A DNA stretch of 64,000 nucleotides from Corinectria fuckeliana (lineage: Eukaryota; Ascomycota; Sordariomycetes; Hypocreales; Nectriaceae). The notes under the pieces were generated by a model. That model saw only the letters and a program-made list of their open reading frames with translations. It was not told the origin of the DNA and did no database searches. The stretch is from NCBI GenBank assembly GCA_019137255.1, contig WPDH01000013.1, positions 389,531 through 453,530 on the forward strand, written 5' to 3'. This document shows positions 1 to 10,077 of this stretch, one piece after another; the stretch's first letter is position 1, and every line of letters begins with the position of its first letter. Position numbers and translations under genes: made by a program.

Positions 1-1085
1 CGTTCCTATCCATGACTATTGGTGGGAGCTTTCTAGCTAAGATATGGGAGGTTCAGCTGCCGGAAACGCGCCCACGGCGTGGGCGCGACCGGGCGTCAGG
101 CACCTCCGGCAGTGACTCGGCCAGCACGGCATCCTCCGCCGTGGTAACCCCCGAACCTACCGGCCCCGGCCCGCTGCTCCCAGCGCCGGTAGTTGCGAAC
201 CAGCCGACGAGACCTCCGCCCCAGCCCGTCATCGTCCCGTCTGATCAAGACGTCGATGCTGAGATCGCTGAGGGAGCTACAGCTGTTCCTAACGCCACCA
301 CGGGGCAACGTGCTGCCGTACCTCTGTCATTTCAGACCATAGTCGGACGTCTCATCCTCTTCTCGCTGTGCATCATCTTCCTCGCCATCTCCTCCACGAC
401 CTGGTATCCTGGTCTTCGCTCTCTCTTTCTCAATGCCTGCACGCTCGTCTACTTGTCCCTCTGGGTTCCCCAGATCTACCGCAACATTCTCCGCAACTGC
501 CGCCGCGCCCTGGCATGGCCGTTCGTGCTGGGCCAGTCTGTTCTGCGCCTCCTCCCCATCGCCTACTTCTGGGTGAAGGAAGACAACTTCCTCTACGCCC
601 AGTCCGACCTCCGCGCCTTTGTTTTTTTCTGCGGGTGGGTCTGGCTTCAGCTCCTTGTCCTCGTCGCCCAGGACGTCGTCGGCCCGCGCTTCGGCATCCC
701 CGTCGGCTGGACTCCTGCGGCCTGGGACTATCACCCGGTCCTCCGCGAGGACAGTCTCGAAGCTGGCGGCTTGCCCATCGGGCTGGTCTCCGATGATAGT
801 TCCGGCACCGACCACGCCACGGCGACCTCAACGGCCTGGGAAGATGACAATGACACCAAAAAGCGCAGCTCTATCCGTACCATGGACTGCGCCATCTGCC
901 GCGAAATTCTCGAGGTGCCCGTCCTCTCGGCCGGCGACGAGGACTCGGGCGTGGCGGGCGTCTTTGCGCGCCGCCTATACATGGTGACACCTTGCCGGCA
1001 CATCTTTCACAGCGCATGTCTGGAGGGATGGATGAGATTCCGGCTGCAGTGTCCGATTTGTCGCGAGGAGCTCCCGCCGCTGTGA
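1..1085 (+). CDS. Tul1/Dsc1-type RING E3 ubiquitin ligase, C-terminal part (5' partial)
   Basis: The visible part matches the membrane-embedded, RING-bearing C-terminal half of the Golgi Dsc complex E3 ligase (Tul1 in yeast, DscA/Dsc1 in fungi). That complex ubiquitinates membrane proteins and in many fungi is needed for SREBP activation. The frame is open to the left window edge, so the ATG at 12 is probably internal. A polar linker occupies residues 15-105 counted from that Met. About four hydrophobic segments follow between residues 108 and 225, with the family-typical stretch around WVPQIYRN and FVLGQSVLRLLP. A RING-H2 finger fills residues 293-353: CAIC, then TPCRH, FHSAC and CPIC give the C3H2C3 metal ligands. 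The stop is at 1083-1085, only 5 residues after the RING, which is normal for Tul1. Family assignment is firm; the upstream lumenal part lies outside the window. Confidence 0.85.
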   Translation, partial: FLSMTIGGSFLAKIWEVQLPETRPRRGRDRASGTSGSDSASTASSAVVTPEPTGPGPLLPAPVVANQPTRPPPQPVIVPSDQDVDAEIAEGATAVPNATTGQRAAVPLSFQTIVGRLILFSLCIIFLAISSTTWYPGLRSLFLNACTLVYLSLWVPQIYRNILRNCRRALAWPFVLGQSVLRLLPIAYFWVKEDNFLYAQSDLRAFVFFCGWVWLQLLVLVAQDVVGPRFGIPVGWTPAAWDYHPVLREDSLEAGGLPIGLVSDDSSGTDHATATSTAWEDDNDTKKRSSIRTMDCAICREILEVPVLSAGDEDSGVAGVFARRLYMVTPCRHIFHSACLEGWMRFRLQCPICREELPPL

Positions 1086-1365
1086 TGACGGAACTTGGAT
1101 GATGGCCTGTACGAATTAGATGGATATATGTACATGTTTCGAAGGCATCGTGGCGTTGCAGAACTGTGTTTTGTATGAATAGGAATGCCATGAGCATTGA
1201 TTGTATTAGGACTTTGCAAGAGTTGGATGAATGATGGTTACAGCAGAGGCAGCTTTCAGCCCTGGGTGATGAACATGTGCAATATCGATATCCATCTCAG
1301 ATCATCCGGTGCATCTAGTTATGAATTATGGCTATGCATACGTGTATACAAAGGGTGTCGTTGCA

Positions 1366-2679
1366 TCACAGCTTCGACACCTCCCCAGCCTTCAACACCA
1401 ACCCACCTCCCTTGACCTCGTACTCCCGCCCGCTCTGCCAGCCGGCCCAATCCCTCAACACAGCCTCGCCGCCCGCACCCGGCGCCAACGGCCATGCCTC
1501 GTAGCCGTCCCCCTCGACGCCGCCGCCCTGCCCCAACTGCGCCGCGTCCACCAGCGCCGCACCCCGCCTCACGGCCAGGCACGGCGTCTCCCGCAGCGTC
1601 ACCGCCGGGCGCTGGTCGCCCTCGCGGCCCGCCTGGCTCTCCAGCTCCGCGTACGACAGCACCGGCGTGCAGCACGCGTCGGTGCCGTCGAAGACGGCCT
1701 CCCACTCCGCCCGCGTCCGGCCCCGGAACGTGTCCGCCAGCAGCCGCCGGAACGCCGGCCACCGCGCCGCGTCGCGTCGGCCCTCCTCCCACCCCTGGCC
1801 CGCCAGCCCCAGGCCCTCCACCAGCGCGGCGAAGAACTGCGGCTCCAGCGCGCCCACGGCCATGTACCCGCCGTCGGCCGTCTCGTACGTGTCGTACCAC
1901 GGGCACCCGCCGTCGAGCAGGTTGTTGCCGCGGCCCTTGTCGCCCAGCGGCGTCTTGAGGGCCATGCGCGGGAACGTGGCCAGGTACGAGCTGCCGTCGA
2001 CCATGTTGGCCTCGACGACCTGGCCGCGGCCCGACGCGGCGCGCGCCACGACGGCGAGCAGCACGCCCTGGAAGAGCACGGCGCCGCCGCCAGCGAAGTC
2101 GGCCAGCATGTTCCACGGCGGGTGCGGCTTCTCGCCGTCGCGGCCCAGCAGGCCCAGCGCGCCCGACACGGCCAGGTAGTTGATGTCGTGGCCGGCCATG
2201 GCGGCGTAGCGCCCGTCGCGGCGGAAGCCCGTCATGCGGCCGTAGATGAGGCGCGGGTTGAGGCCGCAGAGCACCTCCGGGCCGAGGCCGAGCTTCTCGA
2301 GGACGCCCGGCCGGAAGGGGTCGATGACGACGTCGGCTGCGGCGGCGAGGCGCTTGATCAGGGCGGCGCCGCGCGGGTGCTTGAGGTCGACGGCGACCGA
2401 GGCCTTGCGGCGCACGAGCATGTCCTCAGTCGGGACGGCGGCGTTGCCGGAGGTGTGCGAGCCGCCGCCGGGCTGGGCGCGGTCGATGCGGAGGACCGAG
2501 CCGCCGGCGTCGGCGAGGAGCATCCCGGCGAAGGGGCCTGCGTCTGAAGTGAGCGTCATGTCATGCCGAGATGGCAGATGGGGAAGCCGAGTTGGGGGGG
2601 GGGGGGGGGGGGGCATACCTGGCGCGAGGCCGGCAAACTCGAGGACTTTGATGCCCCGTAGAGGCGGAGGACCAGCCAT
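1366..2679 (-). CDS. CaiB/BaiF family CoA-transferase, alpha-methylacyl-CoA racemase-like
   Basis: This gene encodes 410 residues from two exons, 2619-2679 and 1366-2537 (minus strand). The 81-nt intron (2538-2618) has donor GTATG and acceptor CAG, and phase 1 restores the family N-terminus GLAPG-PFAGMLLADAG. Class III CoA-transferases such as 2-methylacyl-CoA racemase invert the alpha-methyl centre of branched acyl-CoAs, in peroxisomes or mitochondria, or move CoA between acids. The motif GHDINYL carries His137, and LADFAGG carries Asp167. This His-Asp pair has the 30-residue spacing of the catalytic pair in mycobacterial MCR, which favours racemase over CoA transfer. A conserved RPGVLEKLGLG segment is also present. 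The start is the only ATG giving the conserved beginning. Odd feature: the intron holds a run of 20 G on the plus strand directly beside the donor. Confidence 0.85.
   Translation of the reverse strand: MAGPPPLRGIKVLEFAGLAPGMPPPPPPPTRLPHLPSRHDMTLTSDAGPFAGMLLADAGGSVLRIDRAQPGGGSHTSGNAAVPTEDMLVRRKASVAVDLKHPRGAALIKRLAAAADVVIDPFRPGVLEKLGLGPEVLCGLNPRLIYGRMTGFRRDGRYAAMAGHDINYLAVSGALGLLGRDGEKPHPPWNMLADFAGGGAVLFQGVLLAVVARAASGRGQVVEANMVDGSSYLATFPRMALKTPLGDKGRGNNLLDGGCPWYDTYETADGGYMAVGALEPQFFAALVEGLGLAGQGWEEGRRDAARWPAFRRLLADTFRGRTRAEWEAVFDGTDACCTPVLSYAELESQAGREGDQRPAVTLRETPCLAVRRGAALVDAAQLGQGGGVEGDGYEAWPLAPGAGGEAVLRDWAGWQSGREYEVKGGGLVLKAGEVSKL
2594..2613 (+). repeat. 20-nt G homopolymer inside the CoA-transferase intron
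   Basis: A run of 20 G on the plus strand, hence 20 C on the coding strand, begins 5 nt after the intron donor (2618-2614 = GTATG). Length may vary between reads or strains because homopolymers slip in replication and sequencing. Confidence 0.9.
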
Positions 2680-3214
2680 GACGGATTGTAATTACACGGG
2701 GATGGTAAAAAGACTACAGGGCATTCCAAGAAAACCAAGACGTATATTTTTTTGGCATCTGGAACGATGGTAAGCCCATGAAAAGGCTGGTCGGAGTTGG
2801 ATACCCGCCCCGCGATGCTATCACCAACGGGCCGAGGTCGTCTGCACATTAATTAGGAGTTAAACCCGGGGTTGCCAGCGGGCCGGGAGTCCGGGAGGGG
2901 CCAGCACCGAACTCCGGAAAATGCGGGGGTGATGATGCAAGCCTCCACTGGGCAGCTAGCCCATGACCCGAGGATGGAAACCTACGCCCCTGGAACTTGG
3001 AGCCTGAGCCACTGAAGCATGTATTATTTATTTGGCTTTAAATGTGAGTTGTGCTATTCGGGCTGTTAGTAGATATGATAGTCGCGCATCAACAAGAGGG
3101 CCGGATCCGTGGTTGATCCGGCCGGCCCCATTAGGATCAAGATTTAATTTAATCCATCACCTCCTATACACCCACACGCGGACACACACGGGCACCATCT
3201 TCCTTCCCTCCAGT
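2680..3214. other. intergenic region, upstream of the CoA-transferase
   Basis: No coding frame with an ATG start and protein-like composition is visible. It must hold the promoter of the CoA-transferase, which reads leftward. A short ACAC-rich stretch lies near 3170-3195. Nothing else is recognisable. Confidence 0.5.
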
Positions 3215-3700
3215 ATGGGACTATTACCTATCGCAGTTTTTATTAACAGCCGCGTCCAAGTCCCGATAAGGACGGATCACTCTGTCATCTGGGAAGACCT
3301 CTCCACTCAGAATACCCTTGTATTCGATAACGACAGCCTCAAGATCTGCGACTTTGCCAGCTTTGCTGTCGAGAATGTATATCCCCAATTCGTGATCCAC
3401 ACATACGGGCCGGGCTATTATCCTGCCTTGCCAGAGGACAAGGTACACACATTATCCATGATGCAACGGGAGTTGTATGCCCTCGGGTCAGCTATCTACG
3501 ACATCACCAAGTGGAAATCCCCGTACGCAGAAATCAGTGGTGACATTTGGGATATTGTTAACAGCGGCACGATGCCCGTCATAGCGGATAACAATGTTAC
3601 TCGAGATATCATTACGCGATGCTGGAACTTTCAATACAACTCAGCAGGGGCCGTCGCAGATGACCTGGCTGCTGTCTTCGGGAGGCTAACGAAGAAATGA
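3215..3700 (+). pseudogene. protein kinase-like C-lobe remnant (degenerate)
   Basis: The open frame from the ATG at 3215 gives 161 residues; the longer frame upstream starts only at TTG. The fragment WEDLSTQNTLVF resembles the catalytic loop HxDxxxxN of fungal kinase-like proteins, and LKICDFASF resembles the DFG segment (here DFA). YALGSAIYDITKWKSPY then matches the helix F region, and a closing TRCWNF segment matches the C-lobe end. There is no N-lobe: no Gly-rich loop and no VAIK lysine. The catalytic-loop His and the DFG Gly are both replaced, so it cannot act as a normal kinase. It is either a decayed copy or a small expressed pseudokinase. It has no functional neighbour. I am fairly sure of the kinase ancestry and unsure whether it is expressed. 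Confidence 0.5.
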
Positions 3701-4474
3701 GTCGGGTCACTTAGATATGACCACGACGTGAAGCGGACATGCGTCTCTCCCGACAGGCTCACCCGGCTGCTACTAGTAGGCGCCTTTGGCTGAGGGATGT
3801 TATTCTTAGTAGCAGCTACTGGTGGATCTGGAGTCTGCGTGCGCCTGGTTCTGGACGTCAGCAAGGTGAGCCTTGAAGTTGTCGAGAATCGCGAAAGCGA
3901 AAGCGACTGGTTCAACGATATGATGCAACTGAACCCACCGTAAAGGACCATTGATTTAAGCGCGACTTGGATTTCTCAGTGTTGCGGCCTGCCCCTCGAT
4001 AAAGCGCCTTTGCAATAGACCGACGATATACCAAAGAGCATACTTTGCTAAAACGTCACTGCTCCCCTCCCTGTCCGTCAAGTTGACTTTTAACATGTAC
4101 GTTGTTCATTTTCGTACTACGTACCTAGATAAATAAGAGGCTAAATCGAAACCAACATAAAAACAACCCTTCAAGTCTATCGCGAAGCATCTGAGATAAA
4201 ACACACAATTTCAAGGGGGATCCCTTCTTTGAAACCCCACCAACGCCCTACGCAGAATGCATCATTGCCCAGTTGAGAACGAGAAACAGAAGCTAGGCGG
4301 CAGCAGTAGTAGAACAAGTCACCCATCAAACCCAAACTTGGCTGTGAAAGGGGAGCAGGGGGGAAAAGGGAAAAGGAGGGATCAGAGCACCGGGCAGAGC
4401 CTCTCATTTTGAGGCCAGCTCCGGGGGGTATATGCCTGGGTTCCCTGCCATTCTTTTTTTTTTTTCCTTTTCCT
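3701..4474. other. intergenic region, 3' side of glutamate dehydrogenase
   Basis: No convincing gene. The right-hand part (about 4130-4474) should be the 3' UTR of the leftward-reading glutamate dehydrogenase gene. A T-rich run sits at 4452-4470, just beyond the stop codon. Confidence 0.5.
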
Positions 4475-6188
4475 TCAGTTGTCCGCCCACCAGTCGCCCT
4501 GGTCGTGCATGGCCTGGGCGACCTTGATGAAGCCGGCAATGTTGCTGCCGGCGACCAAGCTGGGAAGCTCGCCCTCCTTGGCCTCGACGTACTTCTGGGC
4601 CGTGGTCAGGCCGGCAGTGAAGGCGTCCTTCATGATGCCCTTGAGGCGCTCGTCGACCTGCTCCGATGTCCACTGCAGGCGCTGGCTGTTCTGGGCCATC
4701 TCGAGACCCGACACGGCGACGCCGCCGCAGTTGGAGGCCTTGCCGGGGGCGTACCAGATGGACCCGGCGCCCTTCTCCTTGCGCTGGGCCTCGAAGACGT
4801 CGATGGCGTCCTGGGTGCAGCCCATGTTGGAACCCTCGGCGACGACGAAGGCGCCGGCGGCCACCAGGGCCTCGGCCTCCTCCTTGCTGACCTCGTTCTG
4901 GGTGGCCGAGGGCAGGGCGACGTCGACCTTGCCGACGTGGACCCAGGGGCGGGCGCCCTCGAGGTAGGTGAACTGGCCGTCGTGCTTGAACTCGGTCAGG
5001 GCCTTGCGGGCGATCTTCAGGGCGGCGATGGAGCTGATGTGCTCCGGGGTGAAGGAGGCCGAGTCGCCGGCCACGAGGGCGCCCTTGGAGTCGGACAGGG
5101 AGACGACGGTGCCGCCGAGCTCGATGACCTTGAGGGCGGCGTACTGGGCGACGTTTCCGGAGCCGGAGATGGCGACGCGCTTGCCCGCGAAGGTGCCGCG
5201 GCCGGCGTGCTCGAGCATGTGGCCGACGTAGTAGACGAGGCCGTAGCCGGTAGCCTCGGGGCGGATCAGGGAACCGCCCCAGGTGAGGCCCTTTCCGGTG
5301 AGGACGCCCTCCCAGCGGTTGCGGATGGTGCGGTAGGCGCCGAAGAGGTAGCCGATCTCGCGGCCGCCGACGCCGATGTCGCCGGCGGGGACGTCGGTCT
5401 CGGCGCCGATGTGGCGGGAGAGCTCCTTCATGAAGGCCTGGCAGAACCGGCGGATCTCGGCATCCGACTTGCCCTTGGGGTCGAAGTCGGCACCGCCCTT
5501 GCCACCGCCCATGTTCACTATTATAAAAGCATTTGTCAGCGATTGCTCCGAATGTTTTTGCTAGATCCGGATACCCTAAAATACGGGGTGGTGACTTACA
5601 GCCAGTAAGGGCATTCTTAAAGGTCTGCTCGAAGCCGAGGAATTTGAGGCTGCAGACGCCACAGTCAGTAACCAGACTAAACATGCGCGAGTGGATCGCT
5701 TGAGAGGCACACCAATCCGCCAGTGGACAGCAAAGATAGCAAGCAGACCGAGATCATCGGATGACGAAAGCTAGCCAGCCAGCCAGCCAGCCAGCCAGCC
5801 CACCTGCGAAATCTTGCCGGTGGAAATGGGACGGGCGACTTACATGGACAGGTTGACCGAGGGGTGGAATCGAAGACCGCCCTTGTAGGGGCCGAGAGCA
5901 GAGTTGTACTGGACACGGAATCCACGGTTGACCTGGACGTTGCCCTTGTCGTCGCTCCAGGTGACGCGGAACTGGATGACGCGCTCGGGGATGGCGGCGA
6001 TGGCGAGGGCGGTGCGGTACTCGGGCTTCTCGGAGAAGAGCTTGGAGTTCTCGAGGGAGCTGGCGAGCTCTGGGGGAGAAGAGAGCGGTGTTAGTGTGCC
6101 GGGTAGATTACACGGGCCGATGCATATATATAAGAAGCGTACCGTTGTAAGCCTGCTCAAACTCGGGCTCGGCAGGGAGGTGAGACAT
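4475..6188 (-). CDS. gdhA: NADP-specific glutamate dehydrogenase
   Basis: NADP-GDH makes glutamate from 2-oxoglutarate and ammonium in the cytosol and is the main fungal ammonium-assimilation enzyme. Four exons (6143-6188, 5844-6069, 5600-5649, 4475-5517) give 454 residues, the usual length for the hexameric enzyme. Introns are 73, 194 and 82 nt, all GT-AG, with phases that restore the family sequence. Landmarks are PERVIQFRVTW, the glutamate-binding GGLRFHPSVNLS, the GGGKGGADF motif with catalytic Lys114, and PAGDIGVGGREIGY with catalytic Asp154 40 residues later. The Rossmann-type SGSGNVAQYAA that binds NADP follows. The start Met heads the conserved MSHLPAEPEFEQAYNEL. The second intron is unusually long and holds an AGCC microsatellite. 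Identification is secure. Confidence 0.97.
5770..5801 (+). repeat. AGCC tetranucleotide microsatellite in a glutamate dehydrogenase intron
   Basis: The sequence shows about seven to eight tandem AGCC units inside the 194-nt second intron (5650-5843) of the glutamate dehydrogenase gene. The repeat sits between donor and branch region and does not touch the splice sites. Confidence 0.85.
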
Positions 6189-9100
6189 GGTGTTCAGCTG
6201 CATTGAACGTGGTACACAAAAGTTTTGCGAGTGCGTGTGATTCGTGATGCGTAGTAGATGTCGAGAGGTGGTGGGCAAAATTGTCGAATAGCCAGATTCG
6301 AGTGGGAGGACAGGATGGATGGATGGTTGATGGATGGATGGGTAGGGATGGAGGCGAGAGGGGAGAGAGGGAGTGAAAAGCGAGAGGGTTTATATAAGTG
6401 AAAAGGGAAGGCAGGGACAGTGAGAGTGACAATGGCCGATGACAGATGGAAGCGGCATCTTCACCTCACACCTCACACCTCACGCTTTCCGTGGTGCTGT
6501 GGCTTCATGCTTCGTGGGCTCAAGCTCCATGATCCCAAAACAAAGCCTCTCTCTCTCTCTCCACACCCAGTCCCGCAAACCCACAATCCACTCCAGCCGC
6601 CGCCGCCAGACATGAATCCATTAATCCCCTATCTCTCTCCGTCAACTCCCTCCCCTCTCGCGTGCCCACACGCCCCCCCTCCTCTCTCCTCTCTCAGTTA
6701 CCACACGCTGAATATCTCTCCGTGCCGCGTGGTGAAGCAGCCATCCATCCAAACAGCCCACTAGTCCCGTTAGTCGTGACATGAAAGCTTCAGTCAACGA
6801 AGGAAAAAAATAAATGGATTGTGCACCGCGGCCCGGCGTGTCCCCTCCGAGGACCGGGGGGGAAGGGGGAGGGACCGCAATGTGGTCCGTGGCCCGTGGT
6901 GCTGGATGCATGGCAGGTACGCTGCACGCACCAAATGGAAAGCAACTAACTCCCCACTAACCTACCTATATCGGACCTTCCGTGCCCTGCCTGTGCCTTT
7001 TGCCTTGCCAAATCGAGGGCCTGTGCCTTCTTTTCCCAGGCTCCTCCACTCCTGCCAAAAGCCTGTAGTCCCGCAAGACGCCGCCTCCGCTGCCGCTCAT
7101 CGCCGCTTCACGGCCTGTGCAGCGAAGCCGCTTTGCCCTGCATCCGCCGGGTGCAGTTGTAAACCCAAAACAAAATCTCTTCCCCGGCCCAAACCTCCGA
7201 ACCTCGCTCGGCTTCGCTCCATTGCCCTTATCCAGCCGCAGCATCAACCAGCCCTTTTACGTCCGTCCCCCGTCCATCTCTCTTTTTTTTTTCTCTCTCT
7301 CCGCAACGGCGATGATGTTGATTCCCCTTAGCCATAACCCTTCAGCTCGTCTCTTTCCTCCCACTCCCACTCCCCCACCAACACATGCACCTACCCCGGG
7401 GCGCTGCGCGAGGGTGCCGTCCGGGAAACTTGACTGGGTGCCGTCTTATCTCTGTTCCCGTTCATCATTGCCATCGTTCATCACGGATCAGTCTAGCACA
7501 GCAGCATATGCAAGTAAGCGCCGCACTGGACATGGGCGCTGAGCTGAGCTGAGCCGGACGACAGACAGACAATTGTTTGATGCGCGCCTCAGCTAACAAA
7601 ACACCCCACATTCGTGGCATCCCACACTTGAGGCTAGAATCCCACCGGGTCATGTTCCGTACAACCAGCTTCACGCACACGCACACAAACATTCATACAT
7701 ACAACGTAGTACAGCAACGGCCCACGTAATACGCAGTTGTAGACGTCAAATCACATAACACAAAATAGCATGGGGCGGATCCTCCCGGAACCCCGGGGGA
7801 ACCCAGCACCATGGTCGATTCATCCATTCATCCATCCATATCCCCATATCCCCATTCCCCCAACCTCCATGACCGCCCCTGGAATCCCCCCAATGTTTCC
7901 CACACACACTGCACACATGCACACGTTCACTCATTTATTCACGCACACGACCAAGAAGAAGGAGCATTTAATCTAGGTCTACAAACCAAAAAAATCTCAC
8001 CCAGAAACGGCAACCATGTCTCGGAAGCACCGAATCAGAGGCAAACCCGTAACGACGGATCCTAACCAATCTGCGGACCACCTTTTAGACTGCCACTTCG
8101 CATAGCATCATCATCATCATCGACATAAGCCCTGCAGAGCGGAAATATGGGTTGCAAGGGACCCAGAGCCGCAAGCGCGCCACTCCTCGGACCTCTCAGG
8201 CCACAGGTCGTCCAGTACGTTATTCGTATTACACCGTCCGTTACCCCAAGAATCAAATTAGCCACTTGGGTTTGCCAGAGATGATGGCATCTGGAAGCCG
8301 CCCCCATATTTGGCCATGATCCATCCATCCTGCTACATATGTATCCCTACTAGCTCCCCCGATACTATCAAAGCCCTCGCATTGGCTGCCATGCCATGTC
8401 GTTTGAAGAATCAATTGCCATCGCTCTAGCGCTCCAGCCAATCGCTGTGCGTCCTCGGGCTTCCTGGCTGCCTAGAAGGGGAAAAGACAAGACTCTCTGT
8501 CTGTTTGTCCGTCTCACACGGCTACTTCGTCCGTCTCGTTGGCTCCCGGGTTCACGGCGCGGTAAAAATTAAAATAAAAGCATTACATTACAGTATTGGC
8601 TTTCGTACTTCATATCTAGGCCTACACCCCTCTCAACCACCCATCCGCTGAAACTCGTCCGTCCCATCGCGGAGAAGTCGTCCAGGACCGTCTCTCTTTT
8701 TTATTCTTCGTGTTCAACTGTCCCATCTCGAAGCAGGGGGTGGTGGACTGACGAGGGAAAGACACGGGGAACTCCATGGTTTGCGATCCCTGATGAATCC
8801 GGGGCAAGACCCTCCCTTCCCTCCCTCTCCGTCTCTCTCTCTCTCTTCTTCTTCCTCTTTTCTCTCTTCTTCTCGCGGCTCGGTGCTGCTCTCGCCGAGA
8901 CTAAACCGGTGTCTAGCCCCGGGCATGTAACTCCACGGACGGGCGAGCTCCTATACCGGGCATCCATCACGGATAACGATCGTCACCAGCACTACTTATC
9001 AATCAGTGGCATTCGGCAGGTCTGTTTGTAGGTATAGTATCCGTTCGCCTTCCATGTAGATACACTAATTACCTTACAAATACCTCTACTATAAGCCGGA

Positions 9101-10077
9101 CTCTCTCTCGCTCTCTCTGCCTGATTAACCCACCGTCGGATAAATCTCCCATCTTCGGTCACTACCCTAACCCCCAACATCCACTCGTCGGCAAAATCGT
9201 CTGAATCACCTCCGAATAGGTCCAGCCCCGCGAATGTCCCGCATCTCATCAATCCCAATCCCAACCCAAACCCCGGCATCGCTCTTCGTTTACCCTAACC
9301 CCTGATTCCGACTATTCCCGCTCATCCTCTCTCCTCCCAACTCCGTTCTGTCTTCACCATGAATCTCCCCCCACTTTCCCCTGCCTCACCGTCGGTCTGC
9401 TCATCATCTGTCCATTGTCCGCCCACTCTCGTTCCAACCCCGCCACATGTCAAGCCCTCCAGACCGGGCCTCGACCGTCTAACTGAGCACCGTTCAGTCC
9501 AAACTCGCATTGCATCATGCCACTTGATCAATCTACTTACCGTTTTCTTTACCCCAATATGGGGAGGGGCCCTTTCCAAGTCTACGTGGTAGCCAAATCA
9601 ATCATCAACACAGCATCTACGCCACTCACTTTGCAGAAGTTCCGTACTTTCACATGCTCAGCTCTACCGTTCTTCCATTTGTTCTATTCCATACATCCAA
9701 ATTCCTACTGGCTCAACATCAAACTTATACGTAAAATATAAAGACAAACCATCTGCCATGACGTCGGGCCCTGCATCTGTCGCCTCCACCCGAAGCTCCC
9801 TGGCAGCGGAACCCTTGCTTAGAAACACTTGAACCCCGCAGGGAAGCCTTACGTACATTCGACGACATCGAAATCCCATGCCCTCCCACTGCCAATACCA
9901 GTGCTTTGCGCCTGCCATATGCCTGCGATATGCTTGAGAAATTTGTAGCAGTCTCATACCTAAGTACTTGTGTCCTGTCCCGACCTCTTGTCTCTTTCTC
10001 ATTTCGAATCCCCGGCTCTCCGCCTGCCTTGCTCGCTTCACCTTGCCCTCCTCAAAATGATGCTGTCAAGAATCATC
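6189..10077. other. 3.9 kb non-coding region between glutamate dehydrogenase and POL3
   Basis: Only short, low-complexity open frames occur on either strand and none resembles a protein. The left part is the promoter and leader of glutamate dehydrogenase. It contains a GGAT/GATG repeat (about 6314-6341), CT runs (6547-6562, 7278-7302) and further pyrimidine-rich tracts (8818-8880). The right end is the 3' flank of POL3, which also reads leftward. A spliced non-coding RNA or a long leader cannot be excluded from sequence alone. Confidence 0.5.

Noticed and set aside
3032..3214. Upstream extension of the kinase-like frame
   Set aside because: It starts with TTG and encodes low-complexity sequence (ACAC repeat) without kinase features.
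4404..5684. Long antisense and alternative frames over glutamate dehydrogenase
   Set aside because: They are GC-bias shadows of the spliced gene, which accounts for the region completely.
6629..6634. One AGATAG (HGATAR) site upstream of glutamate dehydrogenase
   Set aside because: A single six-base GATA-factor site about 440 bases upstream is expected by chance.
9165..9298. Two CCCTAA words resembling the fungal telomere repeat
   Set aside because: They are single copies 120 bases apart, not a tandem array.
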